Shown: positions 43,845-52,855, counted from the stretch's first letter. The stretch: DNA of 64,000 bases from Alistipes megaguti (GCF_900604385.1 NZ_LR027382.1:310001-374000), one strand, 5' to 3'. Numbers and translations are program-made. Notes: a model not told the origin generated them from the letters alone.

Positions 43845-45071
43845 ATGGCCCAAACTACGCTCAACGTCGAACCGGGAGTCGAACGCTCCCTCTGGCAGCG
43901 CATCCAAAGGTTCTTCCTCAACCCGAGAAACCTCTACATCCTCGGTATGCTGATCGTCCTGGCGCTCACCTTCTCGGAGGTGGCCCGCGGACGTCACAAG
44001 AACTTCATGATCTTCGCCGAATCGACGAAGCTCTTCTGGCAGCACATCGCCCCCTACGGCGAAAGCTGGTCGCAGGCCATGCCCCAGCTGGACTACTACC
44101 TCTACGGCCCGCTGTTCAACATCCTCTTCGCACCGTTCGCCTACCTGCCCGCCTGGTTGGGCCCCTTCGTCTGGAACCTCTTCAACTTCACGATGTGGTT
44201 CGTGGCGATCTTCACCCTCCCGGGCCGCTTCACGCGCGACGAAAAGTGCAAGTCGTTCCTCTATACCTTCCTGATTCTGGCCTGCACGCAGCTCTCGTTC
44301 CAGTACAACGTCGCCGTGGGATACATGTTCCTCTTCGCCTACTCGCTGCTCGAACGCGACAAGGGATTCTGGGCCGTGCTGCTGATCATGATCTCCGGCT
44401 TCACGAAGGTCTACGGCATCTTCCAGCTCGGACTGCTGCTCTGCTACCCCCACTTCTGGCGCAACGTCGGCTACGCCCTCGGCATCGGAGTCGTGCTGTT
44501 GGCCGCCCCGGCCGTCAACATGCCTTTCGGGGAGCTCCCCGCCTACTACGGCAAGTGGGTCGCCGCCCTGACCGAACACAAGAGCACCCGTACATGGATG
44601 AACCTCTTCTACCTGCGCCCCTTCGGACTGCTGCGCTACCAGATGGCCGTGCAGATCGGCGTGCTGGCCGCCCTGGCCGTCGGGCTGGTGGCCAACTACC
44701 GCAAGTGGAGGCAGCCCTTCTTCCGGCTGGCGGCGCTGGCCGTACTGATGGGTTACGTCATCCTCTTCAGCAACTCGAGCGAGGGCCACACCTACGTCAT
44801 CACGCTGATCGCCTATCAGTTCTGGTACTGGAGCATGAAGCGCGGCGGCGCCCTGAACCTGCTCGACCGTATCGTCTACTGGGCCACGTTCGTCGTCGTG
44901 GTGGTCATGCCCGTCGACGTGATCTGCCCGCTACCGGTCATGGAGTTCTTCTACGGCTGGCAGCTGAATCTCTGGCTGCTGCTCTACCTTTGGCTCCGGA
45001 TCTGCTGGACGGCCTTCATCCGCACCCCCGAGTCGCTCTCGGAGGAGTGCCGTCTGGTCGGCCTCCGATAG
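43845..45071 (+). CDS. Membrane glycosyltransferase, GT87/DUF2029-like
   Basis: 408 residues with about ten membrane segments. After a soluble start comes a first segment (NLYILGMLIVLALTF). An aspartate in a short extracytoplasmic loop (MPQLDYYLYGPLFNILFAPF) resembles the catalytic region of GT87 mannosyltransferases that use polyprenol-phosphate sugar. It starts 12 bases after the DPM1-like gene, which could make its donor. Acceptor unknown. Confidence 0.8.
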   Translation: MAQTTLNVEPGVERSLWQRIQRFFLNPRNLYILGMLIVLALTFSEVARGRHKNFMIFAESTKLFWQHIAPYGESWSQAMPQLDYYLYGPLFNILFAPFAYLPAWLGPFVWNLFNFTMWFVAIFTLPGRFTRDEKCKSFLYTFLILACTQLSFQYNVAVGYMFLFAYSLLERDKGFWAVLLIMISGFTKVYGIFQLGLLLCYPHFWRNVGYALGIGVVLLAAPAVNMPFGELPAYYGKWVAALTEHKSTRTWMNLFYLRPFGLLRYQMAVQIGVLAALAVGLVANYRKWRQPFFRLAALAVLMGYVILFSNSSEGHTYVITLIAYQFWYWSMKRGGALNLLDRIVYWATFVVVVVMPVDVICPLPVMEFFYGWQLNLWLLLYLWLRICWTAFIRTPESLSEECRLVGLR

Positions 45072-45104
45072 AGGATCCGAATTCCCCGACGTACGACAAA
45101 CCTG

Positions 45105-45137
45105 AAAAAGCCCCGGAGATGTTCCGGGGCTTTTTTT
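45105..45137 (+). terminator. Bidirectional intrinsic terminator
   Basis: A stem of 13 bp (45105-45117 with 45123-45135) and 5-base loop, followed by T up to 45137. A-rich on the other side, so it also works for the - strand. It ends the DPM1/GT87 operon and lies between convergent transcripts. A run of nine G at 45144-45152 follows. Confidence 0.9.
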
Positions 45138-45202
45138 GGTACAGGGGGGGGGACGGTCGGAATCGGACCGGGTGCCAGACCGACGGCCAGATGGCCCAGC
45201 CG

Positions 45203-45571
45203 TCAGAAGGTGAAGAAGTAGTTCATGAAGAAGTTCCAGAAGGTCACCACACCGATGGCGAAGAGCTTGGCCAGATAGAAGTTCAGCTTGAAACGCCCGT
45301 GCAACAGATAGATCGTGGCGTTGTTAATCGCCAGACCGACGAGCGAAATACCCAGAAAACGCAGATACTGCCCCGCAATGTCGGGATTCTCGTTGTGGAA
45401 GGTCCAGACCCGGTTGAGAATGTAGTTCGTGGTGGCGGCGCAGAGAAAACCCGCCGAATTGGCCACATACTTGTTCAGCCGCAGCCACTCCTTGCAGACG
45501 TAGGTGATTCCGAAATCGACGAATACGCCGGAGCCGCCGACTACACAGAATTTCAGAAACTGTTCGATCAT
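45203..45571 (-). CDS. GtrA-family membrane protein
   Basis: 122 residues, four membrane segments, typical GtrA length. Begins MIEQFLKFCVVGGSGVFVDF, with the family's TNYILNRVWTF in the middle and WNFFMNYFF at the end. GtrA proteins are thought to help flip polyprenol-linked sugars. It overlaps the upstream GT39-like gene by 4 bases, fitting a flippase/transferase pair. Confidence 0.9.
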   Translation of the reverse strand: MIEQFLKFCVVGGSGVFVDFGITYVCKEWLRLNKYVANSAGFLCAATTNYILNRVWTFHNENPDIAGQYLRFLGISLVGLAINNATIYLLHGRFKLNFYLAKLFAIGVVTFWNFFMNYFFTF

Positions 45572-47289
45572 AGTCGTTTGTTCAACCCGTCGACGCGCGT
45601 CGAAACGGGTTTGCCGTTAAACCAATTCGTATAGCCCGTCCGGCAGAGGGCGAAGCCCACGTCGAACTGCTCGCCGGCCAACTGTTCCGGGATCGTGAAG
45701 CGCACGGGGAGTGTCAGCGTCGCTCCGGCGCCGAGCGTGAAGCGCGCCCCGGTCGGGAACTCCTCGACCCGGAAACGGCCGTGCTTCCAGAGAATATGGA
45801 GTCCGATCGGACCCTCGCCGACGCGAATCTCATAACGATAGGGGTTCATGATGCGCAGTTCGAGGTCGAGCACCTCGCCCGGAGCAACCCGTTCGGGGAG
45901 TCCGCTGAAGGCGATGTCGACCCGCCGCACGGGGTGGAACGAACGGTCGACGAACCACGAGAAGGTGCGGCCGTTGGCCAACTGAATGGTCTGCACACCG
46001 GGGAGCGTGTCGGCCTGCCGTGGACACTCGACCAACACTTCGCGTCCCGCAAAGCGCGTATCGTCGTCACGAAACTGCCACTGATGGGTCCGGTAGCGGA
46101 TATTGGGCTGACAATAGGCCTCGCCGCCGGTGTAGAAGCCATACTTGGCCGCAATGGCGTAGCCGTCGCAGAAGATCACGGGACGGCCGTGCGCCTCGCG
46201 GGCAATGGCGCCGTAGCTTTCGGGGTTGTGGAAGACCTCGAAGCGCAGATCGGTCGGGTTGAAGATCATCACCAGCCGCACGACGACGACCAGCACCAGC
46301 GTGACGCCGCCGGCCCGCATGACGTAGCGACGCGTGCGCGGGTGGCGACGCGCATAGTCGAACAGCAGCCACAGGAGCCCGAACGTCGAGACGATGACCC
46401 ACTGCGGCTGGACGTATCCGCGCAGCGACGAGAGCAGGAAGAAGCCGATGAAACCCACGGGCAGCAGCCGCAGCAGACGTTCGAAGGGCGTCCGACAGCG
46501 GGTCTTGCGCCAGGCCTGGACCCAGAGCGGCACGAAGAAGGGGTTGAAGACCACGAGCATGTTGACGAGGAAATCCGTCACGTAGCTCACGCGGAAGACG
46601 GCATTGCGGCCCGAGAGGTGGTAGGCGAACGAAGCCCAGTCGTGGTGATATTGCCACAGCAGATGCGGCACGAGCAGCAGCAGGGCCACGGCACCGGCCA
46701 GATAGAGTCCCGGACGGAGGAAGAGCCGGCGGGGCGTCACCGACAGGGCGAAGAGAACGACCAGCGCCCCGTGGTACTTGCTGTAGGCCATCAGCGCCAT
46801 CGTCACCCCCAGCCACAGCCAGGCGCCGCGCCGCTCCTCGGTGAAGCGGCGGAAGGCCCCGAGGAAGAGCGCCGTCGTGAAGAGCAGCGGACCGTCGGGC
46901 ACGGCGATAAAGCCGTAGAGCTGCAGCATGAGCGTCGAGGCGGCAACCATGCAGTACAATGCGGCGTCACGGCGCGAGGCATCCGCCGGGCGGATCAGCC
47001 GCCACAGCACCCAAAGATAGAGCGGCTGCAGCAGCGTGAAGAAGAGGCGCACGCCCAGTTCACCGCCGGCGAGGTGTTCGCCCAGCCAGACCAGCAGTGC
47101 CGTCATGGGCGGATGGTCGAAATAGCCCCACGCCAGGTGTTCGGCGAACATGTGGTAGTAGGCCTCGTCGTTGGCCAGCTGGGAGAACCCCGCCTGCAGG
47201 AGGTTGCACACCCACCAGACGCCGAGCCAGAAGAGGACCAGCGTGTCGGGTCCCCACGCGGCATATCCCGTTTTGAGCGATGCTTTCAT
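45568..47289 (-). CDS. GT39/ArnT-like membrane glycosyltransferase
   Basis: 573 residues from the ATG at 47289 (MKASLKTGYAAWGPD). About ten membrane segments, with the catalytic Asp-Glu in the first extracytoplasmic loop (SQLANDEAYYHMFAEHL) and FDHPPMTALLVWLGEHL after it, as in ArnT/PMT-type enzymes that use polyprenol-phosphate sugars. A roughly 180-residue soluble C-terminal domain includes a beta-rich part (VDIAFSGLPERVAPGEVLDL). Acceptor unknown. Overlaps gtrA by 4 bases. Confidence 0.88.
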   Translation of the reverse strand: MKASLKTGYAAWGPDTLVLFWLGVWWVCNLLQAGFSQLANDEAYYHMFAEHLAWGYFDHPPMTALLVWLGEHLAGGELGVRLFFTLLQPLYLWVLWRLIRPADASRRDAALYCMVAASTLMLQLYGFIAVPDGPLLFTTALFLGAFRRFTEERRGAWLWLGVTMALMAYSKYHGALVVLFALSVTPRRLFLRPGLYLAGAVALLLLVPHLLWQYHHDWASFAYHLSGRNAVFRVSYVTDFLVNMLVVFNPFFVPLWVQAWRKTRCRTPFERLLRLLPVGFIGFFLLSSLRGYVQPQWVIVSTFGLLWLLFDYARRHPRTRRYVMRAGGVTLVLVVVVRLVMIFNPTDLRFEVFHNPESYGAIAREAHGRPVIFCDGYAIAAKYGFYTGGEAYCQPNIRYRTHQWQFRDDDTRFAGREVLVECPRQADTLPGVQTIQLANGRTFSWFVDRSFHPVRRVDIAFSGLPERVAPGEVLDLELRIMNPYRYEIRVGEGPIGLHILWKHGRFRVEEFPTGARFTLGAGATLTLPVRFTIPEQLAGEQFDVGFALCRTGYTNWFNGKPVSTRVDGLNKRL

Positions 47290-47296
47290 ACCGCGG

Positions 47297-47304
47297 CAAA
47301 GGTA
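47297..47304 (-). promoter_or_regulatory. -7 element of the GT39/gtrA operon
   Basis: TACCTTTG on the - strand ends 7 bases before the ATG at 47289, implying a leaderless message. No matching TTTG found at -33. Confidence 0.5.
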
Positions 47305-47365
47305 GGAATTTTTCTCGGGATTGCGTCGATGTTGATACATTGTTCATTAAAAAAAGCGCCCGGCG

Positions 47366-47396
47366 TTTGCAGACCCCGCAACAATTCCTATCTTTG
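47366..47396 (+). promoter_or_regulatory. Promoter of the nrdDG operon
   Basis: TTTG (47366-47369), 19 bases, then TATCTTTG (47389-47396). Transcription would start near 47403, at the beginning of the riboswitch. Confidence 0.8.
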
Positions 47397-47405
47397 TTCC
47401 CGAGC

Positions 47406-47580
47406 AAGGTTCCCAGCCGGCGGCTGCCGGCCCGGGATCAAAAGGGAACTCCTGTGCAAATCAGGGACTATGCCCGTAGCTGTAAGCTCCGCAAAAGGCT
47501 GCACACTCTTTGCCACTGTTCCGGCAGGAACGGGAAGGCGTGCGGCGGGAGCGAGTCAGAAGACCTGCCTTGCCGGACAG
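47406..47580 (+). promoter_or_regulatory. Cobalamin riboswitch upstream of nrdD
   Basis: Conserved blocks in order: AAAAGGGAA (47440-47448), GTGCAAATC (47454-47462), CCCGTAGCTGTAAGC, TTTGCCACTG, GAACGGGAAGG and the B12 box GAGTCAGAAGACCTGCC near 47552-47568. About 160 bases separate it from nrdD, including a weak hairpin followed by seven T near 47618. It should repress this B12-independent reductase when B12 is available. Confidence 0.92.
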
Positions 47581-47737
47581 GCCGTAGTCCTCGGGACGTG
47601 GGACGACGCCGCAACATTTTTTTACACTTTATTTTAAGTACATACGACTCCGGACGCTGACAAGGCGGCTGCCGCGCATCGTCTTCGGGCCGTTTGGTCC
47701 GCAACGTGCCCGGGGCGTCGACCGTCGGCCGGAAGCG

Positions 47738-49882
47738 ATGGCACAACCTTTTAACTACGGGACCAGTATGGGCATTTCGGAACTCTGCATTGTCAAGCGC
47801 GACGGGAAACGCGAGGCGTTCTCCGTCGAGAAGATCAAACGGGCCGTCAGCAAGGCCTTCCTCTCGGTGGGCGGGTATGCTACGGACGACGACATCACGT
47901 CGGTGCTGAGCCGCGTGCACGTCGCCGACGGTATGTCCGTCGAGGAGATTCAGAACCAGGTCGAGGTGGCCCTGATGGCCGAGCGCTACTTCGCCGTGGC
48001 CAAGAGCTACATGCTCTACCGCCAGCGCCACACCGAAGACCGCGAGGAGCGCGAAAAGCTCCGCTTCCTGACCGACTACTGCGCCGCCTCGAACCCCGCC
48101 ACGGGGTCGAAATTCGACGCCAACGCCAACGTCGAGAACAAGAACATCGCCACGCTGATCGGCGAGCTGCCCAAGCAGAACTTCATCCGCCTGAACCGCC
48201 GCCTGCTCACCGACCGCATCCGTGAAATGTACGGCCGGGAACTGGCCGACAAGTACCTCCACCTGCTGAACAACCACTTCATCTACAAGAACGACGAGAC
48301 GTCGATGGCCAACTACTGCGCCTCGATCACGATGTATCCGTGGCTGCTCGGCGGCACGATCTCCATCGGCGGCAACTCGACGCGCCCGACCAACCTCAAG
48401 TCGTTCTGCGGCGGATTCGTCAACATGGTCTTCATCGTCTCGTCGATGCTGTCGGGGGCCTGCGCCACCCCCGAGTTCCTCATGTACATGAACTACTTCA
48501 TCGAGCAGGAGTACGGCGAGGACTACTACACGCGGGCCGACGAGGTGGTCGACCTCTCGCGCAAGCACCGCACACTGGACAAGGTCATCACCGACTGCTT
48601 CGAGCAGATCGTCTACTCGATCAACCAGCCCACCGGGGCGCGCAACTTCCAGGCCGTCTTCTGGAACATCGCCTACTACGACCGCTGCTACTTCGAGTCG
48701 CTGTTCGGCGAATTCCGCTTCCCGGACGGATCGGCACCCCACTGGGAGTCGCTCTCGTGGCTGCAGAAGCGCTTCATGCGGTGGTTCAACCGCGAGCGTA
48801 CGAAGACCGTGCTGACCTTCCCGGTCGAGACGATGGCCCTGCTCTCGAAGGAGGGAGACGTGATGGACCGCGAATGGGGCGACTTCACGGCGCAGATGTA
48901 TGCCGAGGGACACTCGTTCTTCACCTACCTGAGCGACAACGCCGATTCGCTCTCGTCGTGCTGCCGCCTGCGCAACGAAATCCAGGACAACGGCTTCAGC
49001 TACACGCTCGGCGCCGGGGGCGTCTCGACCGGCTCGAAGAGCGTGCTGACCGTCAACCTCAACCGCTGCATCCAGTACGCCGCGCGCAACGGCATGCACT
49101 ACCTGAAGTTCCTCGAAGAGGTGGTCGACCTGGTGCACAAGGTCCAGACGGCCTACAACGAAAACCTCAAGAAGCTGCAGGCAAAGGGGATGCTGCCGCT
49201 GTTCGATGCCGGCTACATCAACCTCTCGCGGCAGTATCTGACCGTCGGCGTCAACGGACTGGTCGAGGCGGCCGAGTTCCTCGGGCTGGAGATCTCGGAC
49301 AACGACCGCTACGCCTCGTTCGTCGAGGAGGTGCTGGGGCTCATCGAGCGCTGCAACCGCAAGTACCGCACGAAGGAGCTGATGTTCAACTGCGAGATGA
49401 TCCCGGCCGAGAACGTCGGCGTGAAGCACGCCAAGTGGGATCGCGAGGACGGATACGCCGTGCCGCGCGACTGCTACAACTCGTACTTCTACGTCGTGGA
49501 GGATCCGTCGCTGAACATCGTCGACAAGTTCCGCCTCCACGGCCACCGCTACATCGACCACCTGACCGGCGGTTCGGCCCTGCACCTCAATCTGGAGGAC
49601 CACCTCTCGCAGGAGCAGTACCGGCAGCTGCTGCGCGTGGCGGCACGCGAGGGGTGCAACTACTTCACGTTCAACATCCCGAACACGGTCTGCAACCACT
49701 GCGGACACATCGACAAGCGCTACCTGCACGCGTGCCCCGAGTGCCACTCGACCGATCTGGACTACCTCACGCGCGTGATCGGCTACATGAAACGCGTCTC
49801 GAACTTCTCGGCGGCCCGCCAGCAGGAGGCCTCGCGCCGCTTCTACGCCCATAAACCGCAGACCGATGCTCCGCTATCATAA
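47738..49882 (+). CDS. nrdD: Anaerobic ribonucleoside-triphosphate reductase (class III)
   Basis: 714 residues. N-terminal ATP-cone regulatory domain (about 10-100: CIVKRDGKREAFSVEKIKRA). The glycyl-radical catalytic domain follows, then a C-terminal zinc ribbon (CNHCG and CPECH, about 648-667) and the radical glycine in RVIGY (Gly682). It makes deoxyribonucleotides without oxygen and without B12. A second in-frame ATG at 47768 could also be the start. Placed behind a cobalamin riboswitch, which suggests the genome also has a B12-dependent class II reductase. Confidence 0.96.
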   Translation: MAQPFNYGTSMGISELCIVKRDGKREAFSVEKIKRAVSKAFLSVGGYATDDDITSVLSRVHVADGMSVEEIQNQVEVALMAERYFAVAKSYMLYRQRHTEDREEREKLRFLTDYCAASNPATGSKFDANANVENKNIATLIGELPKQNFIRLNRRLLTDRIREMYGRELADKYLHLLNNHFIYKNDETSMANYCASITMYPWLLGGTISIGGNSTRPTNLKSFCGGFVNMVFIVSSMLSGACATPEFLMYMNYFIEQEYGEDYYTRADEVVDLSRKHRTLDKVITDCFEQIVYSINQPTGARNFQAVFWNIAYYDRCYFESLFGEFRFPDGSAPHWESLSWLQKRFMRWFNRERTKTVLTFPVETMALLSKEGDVMDREWGDFTAQMYAEGHSFFTYLSDNADSLSSCCRLRNEIQDNGFSYTLGAGGVSTGSKSVLTVNLNRCIQYAARNGMHYLKFLEEVVDLVHKVQTAYNENLKKLQAKGMLPLFDAGYINLSRQYLTVGVNGLVEAAEFLGLEISDNDRYASFVEEVLGLIERCNRKYRTKELMFNCEMIPAENVGVKHAKWDREDGYAVPRDCYNSYFYVVEDPSLNIVDKFRLHGHRYIDHLTGGSALHLNLEDHLSQEQYRQLLRVAAREGCNYFTFNIPNTVCNHCGHIDKRYLHACPECHSTDLDYLTRVIGYMKRVSNFSAARQQEASRRFYAHKPQTDAPLS

Positions 49883-50339
49883 CTTCGACATCGTCTTCGC
49901 GGAGATCCCCGACGAGACGACGCTGGCCGTCAACCTCACCGGCTGCCCGAACCGCTGCCCGGGATGCCACAGCCCCCACCTGCAGCGCGATGCGGGACGA
50001 CAGCTCGACGAGCGGGAGCTCGCGGCGCTGCTCGACCGCTACGGACACTCGGTCACCTGCCTCTGCTTCATGGGCGGCGATGCCGCACCGCTCGAGGTGG
50101 CCCGGCTGGCCGCATGGGTGCGCCGCACGTGGCCCGCGCTGCGCGTGGGCTGGTACTCGGGGCGCGAACGGCTGCCCGAAGGGGTGGCCCCCGAGGTATT
50201 CGACTACGTGAAGCTCGGCCCCTGGATCGAACGCTGCGGCCCGCTCAACGCCCCGACCACCAACCAGCGACTCTACCGCGTCGATCGCTGCGGAGGGATG
50301 ACCGACATCACCGCACGATTCCAACGACATACCGCCTGA
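49866..50339 (+). CDS. nrdG: Anaerobic ribonucleotide reductase activating protein
   Basis: 157 residues. Radical-SAM activase that installs the glycyl radical on NrdD. The cluster motif is C-x3-C-x2-C (GCPNRCPGCHS, residues about 26-36), with the Gly-rich SAM-site region FMGGDAAPLEV. It overlaps nrdD by 17 bases, ensuring coupled production. Confidence 0.95.
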   Translation: MLRYHNFDIVFAEIPDETTLAVNLTGCPNRCPGCHSPHLQRDAGRQLDERELAALLDRYGHSVTCLCFMGGDAAPLEVARLAAWVRRTWPALRVGWYSGRERLPEGVAPEVFDYVKLGPWIERCGPLNAPTTNQRLYRVDRCGGMTDITARFQRHTA

Positions 50340-50345
50340 CGTTCC

Positions 50346-50429
50346 CGGGAGCCGGAGAAACCTTACGAGATTAGAGATTAGATGAGTAACCCTGCGTGTC
50401 GTCTGCCATACGACCCCTTCCGGCTCCCG
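50346..50429 (+). other. Long-range inverted repeat between nrdG and its terminator
   Basis: An 11-base perfect inverted repeat (50346-50356 with 50419-50429) encloses 62 bases with a tandem AGATTAG-type repeat (about 50368-50382). It could fold in the RNA as a large hairpin ahead of the terminator. No gene is recognised here. Confidence 0.5.
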
Positions 50430-50443
50430 AAGAACGCCCCGAC

Positions 50444-50484
50444 TGCCGCCTCTCCCCCGCAACGGGATGAGGCGGCATTTTTTT
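50444..50484 (+). terminator. Intrinsic terminator after nrdG
   Basis: A 9-bp GC-rich stem (50444-50452 with 50469-50477), further inner CCC/GGG pairs, and seven T (50478-50484). Confidence 0.88.
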
Positions 50485-50517
50485 CGTATCAAACGAACAG
50501 AATTATCCGAAAAAGAT

Positions 50518-50525
50518 TATTTTTG
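50518..50525 (+). promoter_or_regulatory. -7 element of the ThrE-type exporter genes
   Basis: TATTTTTG ends 8 bases before the ATG at 50534, so the message would be leaderless or nearly so. The -33 region is not clear. Confidence 0.5.
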
Positions 50526-50533
50526 CGATTATC

Positions 50534-51301
50534 ATGAAAACCAGGCACGAACTGACCGAAATCCTCGACTTTATCGCCGAATATGCGACCTATCTGCTCG
50601 GCTCCGGGGTCCACACCTCGCGGGCCATCCGCAACTCGCAGCGCATCGGCCGTTCGTTGGGGGTCGACGTCCAGTTGTCGAGCTTCCAGCGCAGCACGAT
50701 CCTCACGGTGCGCGACGACGAGTCGGGCGAGGCCATCACCCGCGTGGTGCGCATCCCCTCGCTGCCGATCAGCTTCGAACGCAACTCCGACCTGAGCGCC
50801 CTGAGCTGGGACGCCCTCGACGAGCGGCTGCCACTGGACGAGATCCGCCGCCGCTACGACGAGCTGACGGCCAAACCGTTGATCGACCCGATCTTCGTGC
50901 TGCTGACCGTGGGGCTGGCCAACGCCTCGTTCTGCCGCCTGTTCGGCGGCGACTGGACGGCCATGGCCATCGTCTTCACCTCGACGCTGGTCGGCTATGC
51001 CGCCAAACAGCGCATGCAGGCCCACGGCGTCAACCACTTCCTGATCTTCATCGTCGCGGCATTCATGGCCTCGCTCTGCGCTTCGTCAGCCCTGCGATTC
51101 GACTGCACGGCCGAAACGGCCCTCGCCACAAGCGTGCTGTTCCTCGTTCCCGGCGTCCCCCTGATCAACGGCGTGATCGACATCGTCGAAGGGCACATCC
51201 TGATCGGATGCAGCCGCCTGATCAACGCCCTGCTGCTCATCATCTGCATCGCCATCGGTCTGGCAGCGACGCTCCTCATGGTTAAAGACAGCCTGCTATG
51301 A
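50534..51301 (+). CDS. Threonine/serine exporter, ThrE N-terminal half (DUF1212)
   Basis: 255 residues. A soluble domain of about 115 residues with the ThrE signature (GSGVHTSRAIRNSQRIGRSL; SFERNSDLSALSWD) is followed by about five membrane segments (residues 120-250), with PGVPLINGVIDIVEGH in the middle. Whole ThrE proteins combine this with a second membrane half; here that half is the next gene, overlapping by 4 bases (ATGA). Confidence 0.9.
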   Translation: MKTRHELTEILDFIAEYATYLLGSGVHTSRAIRNSQRIGRSLGVDVQLSSFQRSTILTVRDDESGEAITRVVRIPSLPISFERNSDLSALSWDALDERLPLDEIRRRYDELTAKPLIDPIFVLLTVGLANASFCRLFGGDWTAMAIVFTSTLVGYAAKQRMQAHGVNHFLIFIVAAFMASLCASSALRFDCTAETALATSVLFLVPGVPLINGVIDIVEGHILIGCSRLINALLLIICIAIGLAATLLMVKDSLL

Positions 51302-51936
51302 TCGCCGTGGACATCCTGCTCGACGGGCTCTTCGCAGCCGTGGCCGCCATCGGATTCGGCGCCATCTCCGATCCGCCGATGCGCGCCTTCCCGCGCATTG
51401 CCCTGCTGGCCGCCGTGGGCCACGCCCTGCGCTACTGTCTGATGAACTATGCCGATATCGACATCGCCTCGGCCTCGCTCTGCGCCGCGATGGTCATCGG
51501 ATTCGGAAGCCTCTGGCTCGGACGCGGCGTCCGCTGCCCGATGACGGTCCTCTACATCCCGGCGCTGCTGCCCATGGTCCCGGGCATCTACGCCTACAAA
51601 ACCGTCTTTTCGCTGATCATGTTCCTGCAGTCGCTCAACGACCCGGGGCAGGGCATGCAATACATGCAGCCCTTCTTTCTGAACGCCACGGTCTCGCTGA
51701 GCGTCATCGCGCTGCTGGCCGCCGGGGCCACGCTGCCGATCTTCGTCTTCAAGCGGGAGGCCTTCTCGCTCACGCGCCGGCGCCGGGCCGGACGGAGCGC
51801 CGCGGAACCGGACGGCGACGCTCCTGCGCCCCGGAAGGATTCCGCAGCCAACAAGGAAGAGCGGGCAAAAACGACGGGGAGCGTCAGCAACGAGACAACC
51901 GGGGAATCCGACGCCCCGATAAACAATCCGCAATAG
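51298..51936 (+). CDS. Threonine/serine exporter, ThrE C-terminal half (DUF3815)
   Basis: 212 residues. About five membrane segments cover residues 1-150, with the partner signature YIPALLPMVPGIYAYKTVFSL, followed by a charged, low-complexity cytoplasmic tail of about 60 residues. It should form the exporter with the preceding protein. It ends 9 bases before the next membrane-protein gene. Confidence 0.88.
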   Translation: MIAVDILLDGLFAAVAAIGFGAISDPPMRAFPRIALLAAVGHALRYCLMNYADIDIASASLCAAMVIGFGSLWLGRGVRCPMTVLYIPALLPMVPGIYAYKTVFSLIMFLQSLNDPGQGMQYMQPFFLNATVSLSVIALLAAGATLPIFVFKREAFSLTRRRRAGRSAAEPDGDAPAPRKDSAANKEERAKTTGSVSNETTGESDAPINNPQ

Positions 51937-51945
51937 CATGAACCG

Positions 51946-52680
51946 ATGGAGACCTTCTGGAGTACGATAGCCGCCTATAACGCCGCGACATGGCCCGCAC
52001 AACTGGTGCTGACCGGCATCGGAGTGCTGCTCACGACGCTGCTCGTTCGACGTCCGTCGCACGGCGTGCGGATCGCCATGAAGCTCTACATGGCGCTGCT
52101 CAACTTCTGGATCGCCGGGGTCTATTTCCTCGTCTACTGCGAGCCGCGCCAGTATCACAGCCCCCAGGCGTTGTTCTGGGCCATCATGGGGTGCATCTGG
52201 CTCTACGACCTCATCGTCAAACACGCCTCGCTGGCCCGAACCGGCCACCATGCCCGCTTTGCCCGGGTGCTCTTCGTCATGCCGTTCCTCTATCCGCTCT
52301 GCTCGCTGGCCCTGGGGCGCACCTTCCCGGAGATCACCTCGCCGGTGATGCCCTGCTCGGTGGCGGTCTTCACCATCGGCGTGATGCTGGCCTTCTCCGA
52401 GCGCATCAACATCGTCCTGGCCATGTTCCTCTGCCACTGGGCACTGATCGGCCTCTCGAAGGTCTACTTCTTCGGCATCCCGGAGGACTATCTGATGGCC
52501 TGCAGCGTCGTCCCGGCGCTCTATCTCTTCTTCCGCGAATACATCCAAAGCCTCGAAAACCGGCCCGCAAAACCCTCCCCGCGCGTCCTCAACGGATTGC
52601 TGGGACTTCTCTGCGCAATCATCGGCGGATTCTTCGCCTTCACGCTGCTGCACCAGTTCAACCTCTTCTCCGAAATATAA
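51946..52680 (+). CDS. Seven-segment membrane protein (DUF6064-like)
   Basis: 244 residues, about seven hydrophobic segments. Features: IAGVYFLVYCEPRQYHSPQA, GCIWLYDLIVKHASLARTGHHARFA and INIVLAMFLCHWALIGL. Resembles DUF6064-type proteins of unknown function. Follows the ThrE halves closely, so it may be part of the same transport operon; the role is not known. Confidence 0.7.
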   Translation: METFWSTIAAYNAATWPAQLVLTGIGVLLTTLLVRRPSHGVRIAMKLYMALLNFWIAGVYFLVYCEPRQYHSPQALFWAIMGCIWLYDLIVKHASLARTGHHARFARVLFVMPFLYPLCSLALGRTFPEITSPVMPCSVAVFTIGVMLAFSERINIVLAMFLCHWALIGLSKVYFFGIPEDYLMACSVVPALYLFFREYIQSLENRPAKPSPRVLNGLLGLLCAIIGGFFAFTLLHQFNLFSEI

Positions 52681-52716
52681 CCCGATCCGTTTCAAGCGGG
52701 AGGATGCCAATCGCAA

Positions 52717-52755
52717 AAAAATGCCGGCCGATTCACCATCGGCCGGCATTTTTCT
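52717..52755 (+). terminator. Intrinsic terminator after the DUF6064-like gene
   Basis: A stem of about 15 bp (52717-52731 with 52739-52753), 7-base loop, then T. A-rich on the left, so it works in both directions. Confidence 0.88.
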
Positions 52756-52847
52756 TCCGGGCTGTTCCGGAAAACGGAAATCCGCTCTCCCGAATGCCGC
52801 TTACAGGCTCCCCTCTTACGGAAACACCGGAACGTCCGGCATCCCGA

Positions 52848-52855
52848 TTAAAGGT
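52848..52855 (+). repeat. 8-bp direct repeat, left border of relic block
   Basis: TTAAAGGT, repeated at 53872-53879. The two copies mark the edges of a roughly 1.03-kb AT-richer block. Confidence 0.5.

Noticed and set aside
47600..47625. Riboswitch-controlled terminator before nrdD
   Set aside because: The hairpin has a mismatch and a bulge, and the seven T lie several bases away from it; too weak to call as a terminator.
50368..50382. Short AGATTAG-type tandem repeat as a CRISPR or mobile-element end
   Set aside because: Only two short units without spacers, and no transposase or cas gene nearby.
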